Under the pieces are notes generated by a model, which ran no database searches, was not told the origin of the DNA, and worked only from the letters and a program-made list of their open reading frames with translations. A program made the position numbers and the translations under genes. From an uncultured Oscillibacter sp. (GTDB taxonomy: Bacteria; Bacillota; Clostridia; Oscillospirales; Oscillospiraceae), in the NCBI GenBank assembly GCA_910587705.1, contig CAJUMX010000002.1, positions 62,001-126,000 of the forward strand: 64,000 bases of DNA, given 5' to 3'. Shown one piece after another: positions 1 through 8,495 of the stretch (its first letter is position 1; each line of letters opens with the position of its first letter).

Positions 1-14
1 TATATGACGGCGGC

Positions 15-488
15 TTACCGCTCGATTTTCAACACCTTATAGGAGATGTTTCCCCGGGGGGCCTCCACCACGGCGGTCTCCCCTTCCTTCTTGCCGATGA
101 GGGCCTTGCCAAAGGGGGATTCCTCCGAAATAATGCCGTGCATGGGGTCGGACTCCTGGGAGCCCACAATGGTATAGGGCGTAGGCAGAGCCTTTCCGTC
201 AGGGCCCGCCACCGTTACCTTGCAGCCGATGGCCACTACGTCTGTATTGCTGCTCTCGTCCACAATGACGGCGTGCTGGAGGATTTCCTCCACCTCGGCA
301 ATGTGGGAGTAGAGCTTGCCCTGTTCATTTTTCGCCTCGTCGTACTCGCTGTTTTCGCTGAGGTCACCAAAGCCCCGGGCCACCTTGATCTGCTCCGCCA
401 CCTCGTCGGAGCGGGTGGTCTTGAGGTAATTCAACTCCTCCTGCAGCTCGTCGTAGCGGGCCTGGCTCATCTTGTATTCTTTTGCCAT
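15..488 (-). CDS. greA: Transcription elongation factor GreA
   Basis: GreA rescues backtracked RNA polymerase by stimulating cleavage of the 3' end of the transcript. The 157-residue length is the usual one. The N-terminal coiled-coil half (about residues 1-75) carries the family signature DLSENSEYDEAK at about 42-53 with the acidic tip that reaches the polymerase active site. The C-terminal half is the FKBP-like domain. The start has the ribosome site AAAGGAA upstream, and the gene is preceded by a perfect sigma-A promoter (561-589). It seems to be transcribed alone from there. Confidence 0.97.
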   Translation of the reverse strand: MAKEYKMSQARYDELQEELNYLKTTRSDEVAEQIKVARGFGDLSENSEYDEAKNEQGKLYSHIAEVEEILQHAVIVDESSNTDVVAIGCKVTVAGPDGKALPTPYTIVGSQESDPMHGIISEESPFGKALIGKKEGETAVVEAPRGNISYKVLKIER

Positions 489-560
489 GTCGGACAGTTC
501 CTTTCTTACGATGCTTCATCCTGGAGAATATTTCCCCGGGGCGCAATTTTACAAGATGAT

Positions 561-589
561 ATTATATAGAAGGTATGAGGGAATGTCAA
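561..589 (-). promoter_or_regulatory. Sigma-A promoter of greA (perfect consensus)
   Basis: On the minus strand TTGACA (589-584) and TATAAT (566-561) are separated by exactly 17 bases. Both hexamers match the consensus perfectly. The -35 box contains the TGA stop codon of the upstream gene (588-586), so promoter and gene end share bases. Start of transcription is expected near 553. Confidence 0.85.
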
Positions 590-1341
590 GTCTCTCCCTC
601 CGGGGACCAGTTTCCCGCCCCCAGGGCAATCTGCTCCCGCTTCAAGGTCCCCGCCTCCCGAAGAATCGCCAGCAGCTGCCCCCGATCCGCCCCTTCGGGC
701 AGGGCCTCCTCCAAGCTGGGCGGCAGGGACAGGGGCGGCAGAGTTTGTTTTTCGTCGTAAAGCCGTAGGGCAACAGGGTTTTTCAAAGACAAATCCGTCC
801 GTGGGTCAAAGAGGACCAGGGCCTCCGCCCCCTCCAGCTGGTCCTTGGAGGGCCCCAGCAGCAGCGACACGCCGTACTCCCGCCGGAGCTGACGGCACAG
901 CTCCTCCCCGCCGTAGGGCAGGTCCAGCAGCACATAGCGGTGCCGGAGGCACAGCTCCGTCACGGTCCGCACCGCCTCCCCCGTCAGTGCCCCCGCCGAT
1001 ACTGCCACCCGAGCGCCTGCTATCGGCTGTCCCTTTGCCGCCAGGCCCGCCCGGACCCAGTCCGCTGCCAGACATCGTCGGAGAGACAGGGTGCTTGCGG
1101 GCCGCAGACCACACCTCTCCAGCTGCTCCCGGAAGGGGAACTCCTCCGGCAGCACCACCTGCGTCACCCCCCGCTTCCGCAGCTTCTTCCCCGCCGCCAG
1201 CACCCGGCGGGAAAGGATGGTGCCATGAGGGCTCTTTACAATCTCCGCCTGTAAAAACCGCATCCGCAGGATGTGCTGTTCCTCCAGCTGGATGCTCCGC
1301 CTTCCCTTTTGGGGCTCCGCCCAAGACAAGTATCCTACCAT
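586..1341 (-). CDS. Conserved hypothetical protein, function not recognised
   Basis: A 251-residue soluble, Arg/Leu-rich protein with no signal peptide or membrane segment. Around residues 95-165 it reads like an alternating alpha/beta fold (RVAVSAGALTGEAVRTVTEL, then YVLLDLPYGG, then VSLLLGPSKDQLEGAEALVL), possibly Rossmann-like, but no catalytic motif is recognised. The start is supported by GGGAGG eight to nine bases upstream of ATG. That site lies in the 3' arm of a strong hairpin (1349-1377). It lies downstream of the M23/ftsX/ftsE genes on the same strand, but the hairpin probably ends most of that transcript. Confidence 0.7.
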   Translation of the reverse strand: MVGYLSWAEPQKGRRSIQLEEQHILRMRFLQAEIVKSPHGTILSRRVLAAGKKLRKRGVTQVVLPEEFPFREQLERCGLRPASTLSLRRCLAADWVRAGLAAKGQPIAGARVAVSAGALTGEAVRTVTELCLRHRYVLLDLPYGGEELCRQLRREYGVSLLLGPSKDQLEGAEALVLFDPRTDLSLKNPVALRLYDEKQTLPPLSLPPSLEEALPEGADRGQLLAILREAGTLKREQIALGAGNWSPEGET

Positions 1342-1348
1342 AAAACTA

Positions 1349-1377
1349 CCTCCCGCCCCATGATATGGGGCGGGAGG
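1349..1377 (-). terminator. 12-bp perfect hairpin after the M23 gene, holding the next gene's ribosome site
   Basis: CCTCCCGCCCCA (1349-1360) and TGGGGCGGGAGG (1366-1377) form a perfect stem with a five-base loop. On the minus strand it is followed by TAGTTTTATGG, a short U-containing tail. The 3' arm contains GGGAGG, the Shine-Dalgarno sequence of the gene starting at 1341, so the hairpin would also block its translation if transcribed. Confidence 0.6.
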
Positions 1378-1403
1378 CTGAATTATGTTCTCATTGACCC
1401 GGT

Positions 1404-2654
1404 TTAATCGCTAAGCGTGTAGCCGCCCAAATAGCCCTTCTTGGGCTCTGCCCCGTGGCTCAGAGGATTGATCGTTGTGTTATTCTCCTTGATTTCAAAA
1501 TGGAGGTGCGGTCCGGTGGAATTGCCTGTGGAGCCGGTGATGCCCAGCACGTCGCCCTGCTTCACCTGCTGGCCTACGCTGACCTTCCGGCTGCTCATAT
1601 GGGCGTACAGAGTGGTGTTTCCCGCGCCGTGATAAACCACCACATAGTTCCCATAGGAACTGGAATACTCGGAGATAATCACCTGTCCCGCTTTGGCCGC
1701 ATAGATGCTGCTGTTATAGCCCACCCGGCCGATGTCCGTTCCCTTGTGGTTCGTGGAACCAATGCCGCCGGGAGAGGCCCGTCCGCCCACGGTGGAGGTG
1801 ACATAACGGCTGTTCACCGGCCAAATGTAGCCGCCGGGGTTGGAGGCAGGACCAGACTGTCCCGCCGCAGCCCGCCGGGCCGCCTCTTCCTCCTCCATCT
1901 TCTTGATCAGCGCCTTGATGCGGGCCTGAACCGCCTCTTCCTCTTCGGAGAGGTCGTCCAGGGCGTCCTCCTGCTCCTGCTGCTGCTGGCGGAGCTTGAG
2001 CACCAGGGCGTTGGCCACGTCCCGCTGAGAATCCAGGTCCCGCTTTTTGGCCTCCAGCTCCGCCTTGGCCTCCTCGGAGGCATTCTTCTGCCCCTCCAGC
2101 TCCGCTTTCTTTTCAGCGGTGATGGCCTGGAGGGTCTTTAAATCATCAATGACCCGCTGGTCATACTCCATGATCTCGTTCACCACATCCAGACGGCCCA
2201 GGAGGTCCGAAAAGCTGCTGGCCCGGAACAACACGGACCAGTATTCCACCTTCCCCTGCTCCTCCATAGCCCGGACTCGCTTGCAAAAGAGCGCATACTG
2301 GGCCTCTTCTTTAGCCTCCGCGTCCGCCAGCTCTGCCGCCGTTTGGACAATCAGGTCCTCGTAGATGGCGATTTCCTCTTCCTTGTTGCTGATCTCCTGC
2401 TCAGTTACACTGATCTGCCCATCCAACAGGCGTTTGCGCTCCATGGTGGTGCTGATGTCGGAGGACAGCTTGTCAATCTGGGCCTGGATATCCTTTTTCT
2501 CCTGGGCCAAGTCCTTGGCGTCGCTCTTCAGCGCGTCGATATCCGCCTGGGTCACGGCTGCGGCGACGGGGGTCAGGTCCGCCAGGACCAGACACAGCGC
2601 CAGAACCAGCAGCGGCAGGGATCGGAGAAAGAACCTTTTGCAGTTTCGCTTCAT
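1404..2654 (-). CDS. EnvC-like murein hydrolase activator / M23 family metallopeptidase
   Basis: A 416-residue exported cell-wall protein. Residues 8-33 form a signal peptide (SLPLLVLALCLVLADLTPVA). About residues 35-260 are a long heptad-rich coiled coil, and the C-terminal third is an M23 (LytM) domain with HKGTDIG and GPHLHFEI, carrying the zinc ligands H, D and H. This coiled-coil plus M23 plan is that of EnvC and the Clostridium/Bacillus partners of FtsEX. It lies directly after ftsE and ftsX; its ribosome site GGAGG overlaps the ftsX stop region. It probably cleaves or activates cleavage of septal peptidoglycan under FtsEX control. The zinc ligands look intact, so it may itself be a hydrolase. 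Confidence 0.9.
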   Translation of the reverse strand: MKRNCKRFFLRSLPLLVLALCLVLADLTPVAAAVTQADIDALKSDAKDLAQEKKDIQAQIDKLSSDISTTMERKRLLDGQISVTEQEISNKEEEIAIYEDLIVQTAAELADAEAKEEAQYALFCKRVRAMEEQGKVEYWSVLFRASSFSDLLGRLDVVNEIMEYDQRVIDDLKTLQAITAEKKAELEGQKNASEEAKAELEAKKRDLDSQRDVANALVLKLRQQQQEQEDALDDLSEEEEAVQARIKALIKKMEEEEAARRAAAGQSGPASNPGGYIWPVNSRYVTSTVGGRASPGGIGSTNHKGTDIGRVGYNSSIYAAKAGQVIISEYSSSYGNYVVVYHGAGNTTLYAHMSSRKVSVGQQVKQGDVLGITGSTGNSTGPHLHFEIKENNTTINPLSHGAEPKKGYLGGYTLSD

Positions 2655-2664
2655 GCCGCCCTCC

Positions 2665-3546
2665 TCAAACCTGCAAGTATTTCCGAATGGCGGAGAGGCT
2701 CCCCCCCACGCCGATGAAGATGCCCGCGCCCGCGAAGGAGCCCGCCACAGGGACCCAGAGCTCCTTGAAGGGAATCACATCGATGAGCTGCATGGCGTCG
2801 CTGGTGCTGACGCCCCGGGCCACGGCCTCGTAGAGGCCCCATTCCATCAGGAAGGCCACGGAGGCCCCCAGGAAGCCCATGAGGAAGCCCTCATAGACAA
2901 AGGGCCAGCGGATGAAGCCGTTGGTAGCGCCCACCATCCGCATGATAGCGATTTCCTCCCGCCTGTCAAAGGTGGTGAGGCGAATGGTGTTGGAGATGAT
3001 GAACACCGACACCAGGAACAAAATGGCAATCAGGGCCACGCAGACCACGGTGGCTACATTTCGCAACGTGATGAAGCCCCCGGCCACTTCCTCAGAGGCA
3101 TTGACCCGAGCAATGCCGTCTACGGCAGCTACCGCCGCCTTGGTCTGGGAGATGCGTTCCAGATCCAGGATTTTCAAGGAAAAACGATCCCGCAGAATCT
3201 CCGGGTCCAGGTCTTGAAACATTTCCTCCTCAGGATATTGCTCCAAAAAGGTTTCCATGGCCTGCTGACGGCTGATAAAGGTAACAGACGCTATGTTCGG
3301 AATGGCTTCCAGCTTTTTCTGGAGATTCTTGGGCTCCGCAAAGTCCTCCTCCACAAAGGCCAGCATCTCGTTCTCCCGCTCCAGGTCCTTCAAAAGCCCG
3401 TTGGCGTTTACCGCCACCAGGGTGAAGGTGCCCATGATCAGCAGGCAAGCCACCGTGATGCCGATGGCGGCAAAGCTCATGAATCCATGGCTGAACATGT
3501 TGGAAACGCCCTCATGGATAAAATATCCGAAATTGTGCTTAGACAT
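2665..3546 (-). CDS. ftsX: Cell division protein FtsX (permease-like)
   Basis: The 293-residue membrane subunit of the FtsEX complex. It has an N-terminal membrane segment at about 18-40 (GFMSFAAIGITVACLLIMGT), an extracytoplasmic domain to about residue 165, and three further membrane segments typical of the MacB/FtsX fold. I chose the ATG at 3546, giving MSKHNFGYF, because the family begins this way and because this ATG overlaps the end of ftsE by eight bases. An ATG six codons upstream also exists. FtsX transmits ATP hydrolysis by FtsE to the outside hydrolase, here probably the M23 protein encoded next. Confidence 0.95.
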   Translation of the reverse strand: MSKHNFGYFIHEGVSNMFSHGFMSFAAIGITVACLLIMGTFTLVAVNANGLLKDLERENEMLAFVEEDFAEPKNLQKKLEAIPNIASVTFISRQQAMETFLEQYPEEEMFQDLDPEILRDRFSLKILDLERISQTKAAVAAVDGIARVNASEEVAGGFITLRNVATVVCVALIAILFLVSVFIISNTIRLTTFDRREEIAIMRMVGATNGFIRWPFVYEGFLMGFLGASVAFLMEWGLYEAVARGVSTSDAMQLIDVIPFKELWVPVAGSFAGAGIFIGVGGSLSAIRKYLQV

Positions 3547-4252
3547 GGATGCGTCCTCCCACATAGCCGCCTACACTGTCATTGACTACCCGGCCGGAAT
3601 CAATCGTGACCACCCGTTTGCCGAAGTGGTCCACCAGGTCTTTTTCGTGAGTCACCACCACCATGGTGGTACCCAGTTCGTTGATTTTCACCAGCAAATC
3701 CATCAGCTCCAAAGACCGCTCCGGGTCCAGGTTTCCGGTGGGCTCGTCAGCAATAATCGTAGCCGGGTTGTTTACCAGAGCCCGGGCAATGGCTACCCGC
3801 TGCTGCTCTCCGCCGGAAAGCTCGTCGGGATAGCTGTAGGCCTTTTTCTCCAGGCCCACCAGCTCCAAAACATAGGGGATGCGCTTTCGGCTCTCCTTGG
3901 CGGAGGCTCCCACAGCCCGCATAACAAAGGCCAGGTTGTCGTAAACCGTCTTTTTGTCGATCAGGCGGAAATCCTGGAAGATGACCCCCAATGTCCGGCG
4001 CATCAGGGGAATCTGCCGCTCGGAGATGTTCCGGGTGGAGAAGCCGTTGACCCGGACCCGGCCCGCGTTGGGCTCCACCTCGCCGGTGAGCAGCTTGATG
4101 ATGGTGGACTTGCCGGAGCCGGAGGGGCCCACCAGGAACACGAACTCGCCGGGATTGATCCGCAGGGAAATCCCCCGGATGGCCTTGGTCCCGTTGTCGT
4201 ATTCCATTTCCACGTCCTTCAATTCAATGAGGGCGCTTTCTGATTCTAACAT
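3539..4252 (-). CDS. ftsE: Cell division ATP-binding protein FtsE
   Basis: A 237-residue ABC ATPase. Walker A GPSGSGKST is near residue 42, the signature LSGGEQQR near 142 and Walker B IIADEPTGNLDP near 163. It forms the ftsE-ftsX-M23 operon, which controls septal or sidewall peptidoglycan hydrolysis. The start has GGAGG seven to eight bases upstream, and a good sigma-A promoter lies at 4318-4346. The C-terminal tail after about residue 215 (SGRVVNDSVGGYVGG) is slightly longer than in Proteobacteria, as usual in Firmicutes. Confidence 0.97.
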   Translation of the reverse strand: MLESESALIELKDVEMEYDNGTKAIRGISLRINPGEFVFLVGPSGSGKSTIIKLLTGEVEPNAGRVRVNGFSTRNISERQIPLMRRTLGVIFQDFRLIDKKTVYDNLAFVMRAVGASAKESRKRIPYVLELVGLEKKAYSYPDELSGGEQQRVAIARALVNNPATIIADEPTGNLDPERSLELMDLLVKINELGTTMVVVTHEKDLVDHFGKRVVTIDSGRVVNDSVGGYVGGRIHV

Positions 4253-4317
4253 AGGGGCACCTCCAATTGGCGTCGAAAACTGGGAATCGCGGGAGCAGTC
4301 GACAGAATTCGGATGTT

Positions 4318-4346
4318 ATTGTAGCATAAACCACGGCCTCCGTCAA
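4318..4346 (-). promoter_or_regulatory. Sigma-A promoter of the ftsE-ftsX-M23 operon
   Basis: Minus strand TTGACG (4346-4341), a 17-base spacer and TACAAT (4323-4318). The expected leader before ftsE is about 60 bases. The gap 4253-4569 otherwise holds only the terminator of the next gene and no recognisable coding sequence. Confidence 0.75.
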
Positions 4347-4530
4347 TGCGGCGTATCGCCAAACTATTGCGGTAGTTTTCGTGCATCCTTTATCAAGATA
4401 ATAAGAGCCCTTGGAAATGCGGAAGGAAAAATTCTACGACAATTCCACTCCTATCCAAATCCCCACTGGTCTGTTTCAGGATAGGCATACCCTTTTCTCG
4501 CGGACAAGCAGCCCGCCGGGCAGCGCATGA

Positions 4531-4558
4531 GAAAGCGGCGGACCTCTGTCCGCCGCTC
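4531..4558 (-). terminator. Terminator after the CdaR/PucR-type gene
   Basis: GCGGCGGAC and GTCCGCCGC form a 9-bp stem with a four-base loop, followed on the minus strand by TTTCTC. It begins about 12 bases after the stop codon at 4570. Confidence 0.7.
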
Positions 4559-4569
4559 CGGTTTCTAGT

Positions 4570-5661
4570 TCAGGAATCAATTCCCCGAGAGGTCAGGTAC
4601 TTCTTGACCATCAGCGCTACCTTAAAGGTGATGGCGTCGTCAAATTCCCGCAGGTCCAGTCCCGTCAGCTTCTTGATCTTCTCCAGCCGGTAGACCAGAG
4701 TATTCCGGTGGACGAAGAGCTTCCGAGCCGTCTCGGAGACATTCAGATTGTTCTCAAAGAAGCGGTGAATCGTAAACAAGGTCTCCTTGTCCAACGCATC
4801 GATGGGATTCTTTTTAAAAACCTCCTGGAGGAACATCTCACACAAGGTAGTGGGCAACTGGTAAATCAGGCGGCCAATACCCAGATTCTCGTAGTTAATC
4901 ACATATTTTTCTGTGTCGAACACCTTGCCCACATCAATGGAAATCTGAGCCTCCTTATAGGACTTAGCCAAATCCCGCAGATGAGTGGCGATGGTGCCGA
5001 TGCCCACGACAACCGTGCTCTCTGTGCCGGAGCGGAGGCTTTCCTCAATGGAGGAGGCAATCTTGTTCAGTTCCCGGAAGCCCGCTCCCTCGGGCATCTG
5101 CCGGACCAGCACTACGTCCCCGTCGCCGATGTTCAGCACGAAGTCGTTCTGCCGGTCTGGGAACATGGTCTGGACCACATCGGTGGGCACAGATTCCCCC
5201 TTCTTCAAGGCACGGACCACAAAGACGCCCCGGGCCACGTCGGCGGTCACCCGCAGCTCCTTGGCTCGCATATAGATGTCGCCCAACATAATATTGTCGG
5301 AGATGATATCCTTGATAAAGGAGCCACGGTCATGCTTTTCCTCGTAGTAGGCCTTCGCAGCGTTCAGAGCCACCGTAGCTACGGAGCACACCGCCTTGCT
5401 GATGTCGTTCTCCCCAAAGGCAAAGGCCGCATAGTCAAACTGGTTCCCCCAGCCGTTCAGCGCCTTGAAGGTCTTTCCTTCTGAAGAGACCAGTGCACCG
5501 GAGGCATTGTTCACCACTGGAACATACTCCGTCCAGCGCTGCCCGATCAGGGAAAGCTCACTGCAAGCGATCACCACACCTTCCCCATCCATGACCCCAA
5601 TTGTGCGGTCGGTATTCTCCTTCAACTGCAATACCACATTTTGATAAATTCTTCCAGACAT
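4570..5661 (-). CDS. CdaR/PucR-family transcriptional regulator
   Basis: A 363-residue cytoplasmic regulator. The N-terminal ~130 residues (starting MSGRIYQNVV, with DGEGVVIACS) resemble the sugar-diacid recognition domain. The C-terminus carries the PucR-type helix-turn-helix (FFENNLNVSETARKLFVHRN followed by TLVYRLEKI, about residues 305-335). Homologues sense a small carboxylated metabolite; the ligand here cannot be read. I chose the ATG at 5661 over that at 5676 because the protein then starts at the conserved domain edge. It is a single-gene unit with its own promoter and terminator and no neighbouring catabolic genes, which leaves its target open. Confidence 0.85.
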   Translation of the reverse strand: MSGRIYQNVVLQLKENTDRTIGVMDGEGVVIACSELSLIGQRWTEYVPVVNNASGALVSSEGKTFKALNGWGNQFDYAAFAFGENDISKAVCSVATVALNAAKAYYEEKHDRGSFIKDIISDNIMLGDIYMRAKELRVTADVARGVFVVRALKKGESVPTDVVQTMFPDRQNDFVLNIGDGDVVLVRQMPEGAGFRELNKIASSIEESLRSGTESTVVVGIGTIATHLRDLAKSYKEAQISIDVGKVFDTEKYVINYENLGIGRLIYQLPTTLCEMFLQEVFKKNPIDALDKETLFTIHRFFENNLNVSETARKLFVHRNTLVYRLEKIKKLTGLDLREFDDAITFKVALMVKKYLTSRGIDS

Positions 5662-5720
5662 GGCCGTCCTCCTCACCTAAAATACCGGGGAAGCATTGAT
5701 ACCATTTTCAAAACATCTAT

Positions 5721-5749
5721 ATTATATCGTCAACTTCACCAAATTGCAA
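5721..5749 (-). promoter_or_regulatory. Sigma-A promoter of the CdaR/PucR-type gene
   Basis: Minus strand TTGCAA (5749-5744), 17-base spacer, TATAAT (5726-5721). It sits in an AT-rich island between two genes that point the same way. Confidence 0.75.
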
Positions 5750-5817
5750 GATGTTTTTTCTTTTTTCAACAAAAAACTCATTCCCTTTTTGGTAAGTATT
5801 CGGACTTTTTCTCAGAA

Positions 5818-6540
5818 CTACACAAGGGCGCGTAGGTTTGTGATCTCCACCTCAGTCAAAAAGCGGTACTTTCCCCGGGGAAGCTCCCCATCCAGCGAGA
5901 GATTCCCCATTTGTATCCGCTCCAGGTACACAACCGGCTTTCCTCTTTCCGCCAGCATGCGCTTCACCTGATGAAATTTCCCCTCCCGAAGGGTAACCCG
6001 GGCCTCGCTCTCCTCCCCTGCGGAGAGAATTTCCAGCTTTGCAGGAAGGCAGTGAAGTCCGTCGGCTAAAGACATTCCGCCGGCAAATGCTCGGCAGTCC
6101 TCCTCTGTCAGCCGCCCTGCCGTCCTGGCGTAGTACACCTTATCCACATGCCGTTTGGGGGACAGCAGAGCATGGGCTAATTTTCCCTCGTTGGTCAAGA
6201 GCAGAAGTCCTTCGGTGTCTTTATCCAGGCGGCCTACCGGAAAAAGCTCCTGCCGCTGGAGCTCCTGGGGCAACAGGTCCAAAACCGTCTTTCCCCTCCC
6301 ATCTTCTGTGGCCGATAGATAACCCGCAGGCTTATTCAGCATGACCCAGGTATAACGGCGGTAACACAGCGCCTCGCCGTTCACAAAAATTTCCACCATC
6401 TCCGGGTCAAACTTCTCCTCCGCAGAGGAAATTACGGTTCCATCCACTCTAACTAGTCTCCGAGAAACCAGCTCTTTTACCTCCCTGCGGGACCATTTTC
6501 CCATCGAGGCTATAATTTTGTCCAGCCGTTCCTTTCCCAA
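5818..6540 (-). CDS. rsuA: 16S rRNA pseudouridine synthase (RsuA/RluB/E/F family)
   Basis: Converts a uridine in rRNA to pseudouridine; the RsuA-like branch acts on 16S U516, but exact target is inferred. The S4 RNA-binding domain begins at ERLDKIIASMG, and the catalytic signature GRLDKDTEGLLLLTNEG contains the active aspartate. I place the start at the TTG at 6540, giving 240 residues, the normal family length: AGGGGAGG lies six bases upstream and the S4 domain begins at once. An in-frame ATG at 6666 or 6603 would add 20-40 residues of low-complexity sequence with no good ribosome site. It is divergent from the DUF4830 gene. Confidence 0.9.
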   Translation of the reverse strand: MGKERLDKIIASMGKWSRREVKELVSRRLVRVDGTVISSAEEKFDPEMVEIFVNGEALCYRRYTWVMLNKPAGYLSATEDGRGKTVLDLLPQELQRQELFPVGRLDKDTEGLLLLTNEGKLAHALLSPKRHVDKVYYARTAGRLTEEDCRAFAGGMSLADGLHCLPAKLEILSAGEESEARVTLREGKFHQVKRMLAERGKPVVYLERIQMGNLSLDGELPRGKYRFLTEVEITNLRALV

Positions 6541-6647
6541 TGCGGACCTCCCCTTTCCGGCCCCCTTGGAGAGGCCTGCCGATTGCTTGCTCAATTGTAG
6601 CATATTTTTATGGAAAAATGAATAAGGAACTGTCAGGAGGGATCGAC

Positions 6648-7112
6648 ATGTTGATTTGGACCGCAAAAATTTCCCGAAAGAAAGCCGTCGCCGCCGTCGT
6701 CCTCATGGGCGTGGTTATGGCGGCGCTGATCATCCTGACCGGCCGGACCCCAGAAGAGCCGGAAGTTCCTCTGCCCACATTGTCAACCAATGAGGAGCGA
6801 GTCGCCTATCTGCGCTCTCTAGGCTGGGAGGTTGAGCCGGAGCCTATCGAGACCCTGCAATTCCTGCTGCCCGCGGAGCTGGAAGAGCCCTACCGCTCTT
6901 ACAACGAGCTCCAGCTCAGCCAAGGTTTCGACCTGACCAATTGCTGCGGCAAGCAGATAAGCCGTTGCACTTACACCGTCACAAATTACCCAGGCCAAAC
7001 AGAGGGCGTGCAAGCGAATCTTTACATTTGCGAGGACGCCCCGGTGGCGGGAGATATCTGCTCCTCCGGAGCCAGGGGATTTCAAGAGCCGCTCATCCAA
7101 AGGGAGGAATGA
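6648..7112 (+). CDS. DUF4830 domain protein, membrane-anchored
   Basis: A 154-residue protein with one N-terminal membrane anchor (about residues 13-30, VAAVVLMGVVMAALIIL) and a soluble outside domain starting STNEERVAYLRSLGWEVE. That opening and the length match DUF4830 proteins of Clostridia, which have no known role. The start at 6648 is decided by AGGAGG seven bases upstream; an open frame from 6540 exists but lacks a ribosome site and overlaps the start of the divergent synthase. Three cysteines (CCGKQISRC) and a later pair suggest a disulfide-stabilised exported domain. Confidence 0.75.
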   Translation: MLIWTAKISRKKAVAAVVLMGVVMAALIILTGRTPEEPEVPLPTLSTNEERVAYLRSLGWEVEPEPIETLQFLLPAELEEPYRSYNELQLSQGFDLTNCCGKQISRCTYTVTNYPGQTEGVQANLYICEDAPVAGDICSSGARGFQEPLIQREE

Positions 7113-7113
7113 G

Positions 7114-7147
7114 AAAAGGACTGCCGCGAAAACGGCAGTCCTTTTTA
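7114..7147. terminator. Bidirectional terminator between the DUF4830 gene and tuf
   Basis: AAAAGGACTGCCG and CGGCAGTCCTTTTT form a 13-bp stem with A and T runs on both sides, so it can serve both converging genes. Confidence 0.9.
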
Positions 7148-7158
7148 TGCACAGGAAA

Positions 7159-8361
7159 TTACTCAGCGACGTCGGTGACAGCGCCGGAGCCAACGGTGCG
7201 GCCGCCCTCGCGGATAGCGAAACGGAGGCCCTTCTCGATGGCGATGGGGGTGATCAGCTCCACGGCCATTTCCACGTTATCGCCGGGCATGCACATCTCG
7301 GTGCCCTCGGGCAGGGAGATGACGCCGGTAACGTCGGTGGTACGGAAGTAGAACTGGGGACGATAGTTGTTGAAGAAGGGGGTGTGACGGCCGCCCTCGT
7401 CCTTGGACAGGACATAGACCTGGCCCTTGAACTTGGTGTGGGGATTGATGGACTTGGGCTTCGCCAGAACCTGGCCGCGCTCAATGCCGTTGCGGTCGAT
7501 GCCGCGGAGCAGAACACCGATGTTGTCTCCGGCCTCGGCGAAGTCCAGCAGCTTGTGGAACATCTCGATGCCGGTGACGACGGTCTTCTTGGTCTCGTCG
7601 GCCAGGCCCACGATCTCGACTTCCTCGCTGAGCTTCAGCTGGCCGCGCTCCACACGGCCGGTGGCGACGGTGCCGCGGCCGGAGATGGTGAACACGTCCT
7701 CGACGGGCATCAGGAAGGGCAGAGAGTCGTCGCGGGGAGGAGTGGGGATATAGTCGTCAACAGAATCCATGAGCTCCTTGATGCAGGCATACTCGGGAGC
7801 GGCGGGATCGCTGGAATCGGACACCAGAGCGTTCAGAGCGGAGCCCTTGATGATGGGCAGATCGTCGCCGGGGAACTCGTAGGTGCTCAGCAGCTCGCGG
7901 ACTTCCATCTCCACCAGCTCCAGCAGCTCCTCGTCGTCCACCTGATCGCACTTGTTCAGGAACACCACGATGGCGGGCACGCCCACCTGGCGGGCCAGCA
8001 GGATGTGCTCACGAGTCTGGGCCATGGGGCCGTCGGAGGCGGCGATGACTAGGATTGCGCCGTCCATCTGAGCGGCGCCGGTGATCATGTTTTTGATATA
8101 GTCGGCGTGGCCCGGGCAGTCGACGTGGGCATAGTGCCGCTTTTCGGTCTCATATTCCACGTGGGCAGTGTTGATCGTGATACCACGGGCCTTTTCCTCG
8201 GGAGCCTTGTCGATGCTGTCATAAGCCTCGAATTCGGCCTTGCCCTGGAGGGACAGCCACTTGGTGATGGCGGCGGTCAGGGTGGTCTTACCATGGTCGA
8301 CGTGGCCAATGGTGCCGATGTTTACATGGGGTTTGTTTCTTTCAAACTTTTGCTTAGCCAT
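7159..8361 (-). CDS. tuf: Elongation factor Tu
   Basis: Delivers aminoacyl-tRNA to the ribosome as a GTP complex. The 400-residue sequence has G1 GHVDHGKTT near residue 19, G3 DCPGHADY near 81 and G4 NKCDQVDD near 136, followed by the two beta-barrel domains. It is the last gene of the str operon (rpsL-rpsG-fusA-tuf), read leftward. A promoter between fusA and tuf (8429-8457) would give extra expression, as expected for the most abundant cell protein. AGGAGG stands seven bases before the start. Confidence 0.99.
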   Translation of the reverse strand: MAKQKFERNKPHVNIGTIGHVDHGKTTLTAAITKWLSLQGKAEFEAYDSIDKAPEEKARGITINTAHVEYETEKRHYAHVDCPGHADYIKNMITGAAQMDGAILVIAASDGPMAQTREHILLARQVGVPAIVVFLNKCDQVDDEELLELVEMEVRELLSTYEFPGDDLPIIKGSALNALVSDSSDPAAPEYACIKELMDSVDDYIPTPPRDDSLPFLMPVEDVFTISGRGTVATGRVERGQLKLSEEVEIVGLADETKKTVVTGIEMFHKLLDFAEAGDNIGVLLRGIDRNGIERGQVLAKPKSINPHTKFKGQVYVLSKDEGGRHTPFFNNYRPQFYFRTTDVTGVISLPEGTEMCMPGDNVEMAVELITPIAIEKGLRFAIREGGRTVGSGAVTDVAE

Positions 8362-8428
8362 TTGAAAATCCTCCTAATTCATGTTCAGTTGCAGTCTGGG
8401 CATTGTGAAACGATAATCAGCAATGTCT

Positions 8429-8457
8429 ATTCTACAGTATTCCAACTGGAAAATCAA
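8429..8457 (-). promoter_or_regulatory. Internal promoter of tuf
   Basis: Minus strand TTGATT (8457-8452), 17-base spacer, TAGAAT (8434-8429), in the 134-base gap between fusA and tuf. Confidence 0.65.
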
Positions 8458-8495
8458 TCCCCTTTTCCCAATTTGGTCCAGGGCTTTTCCAAAGG

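Noticed and set aside
806..1324. A Gly/Ala-rich 172-codon frame inside the unknown gene at 586-1341
   Set aside because: Collagen-like GGAGG repeats come from reading GC-rich codons out of frame; the 586-1341 frame has a proper ribosome site and balanced composition.
7147..8052. A 301-codon plus-strand frame opposite tuf
   Set aside because: Starts in the tuf terminator and mirrors EF-Tu; low-complexity Gly/Asp/Leu composition.
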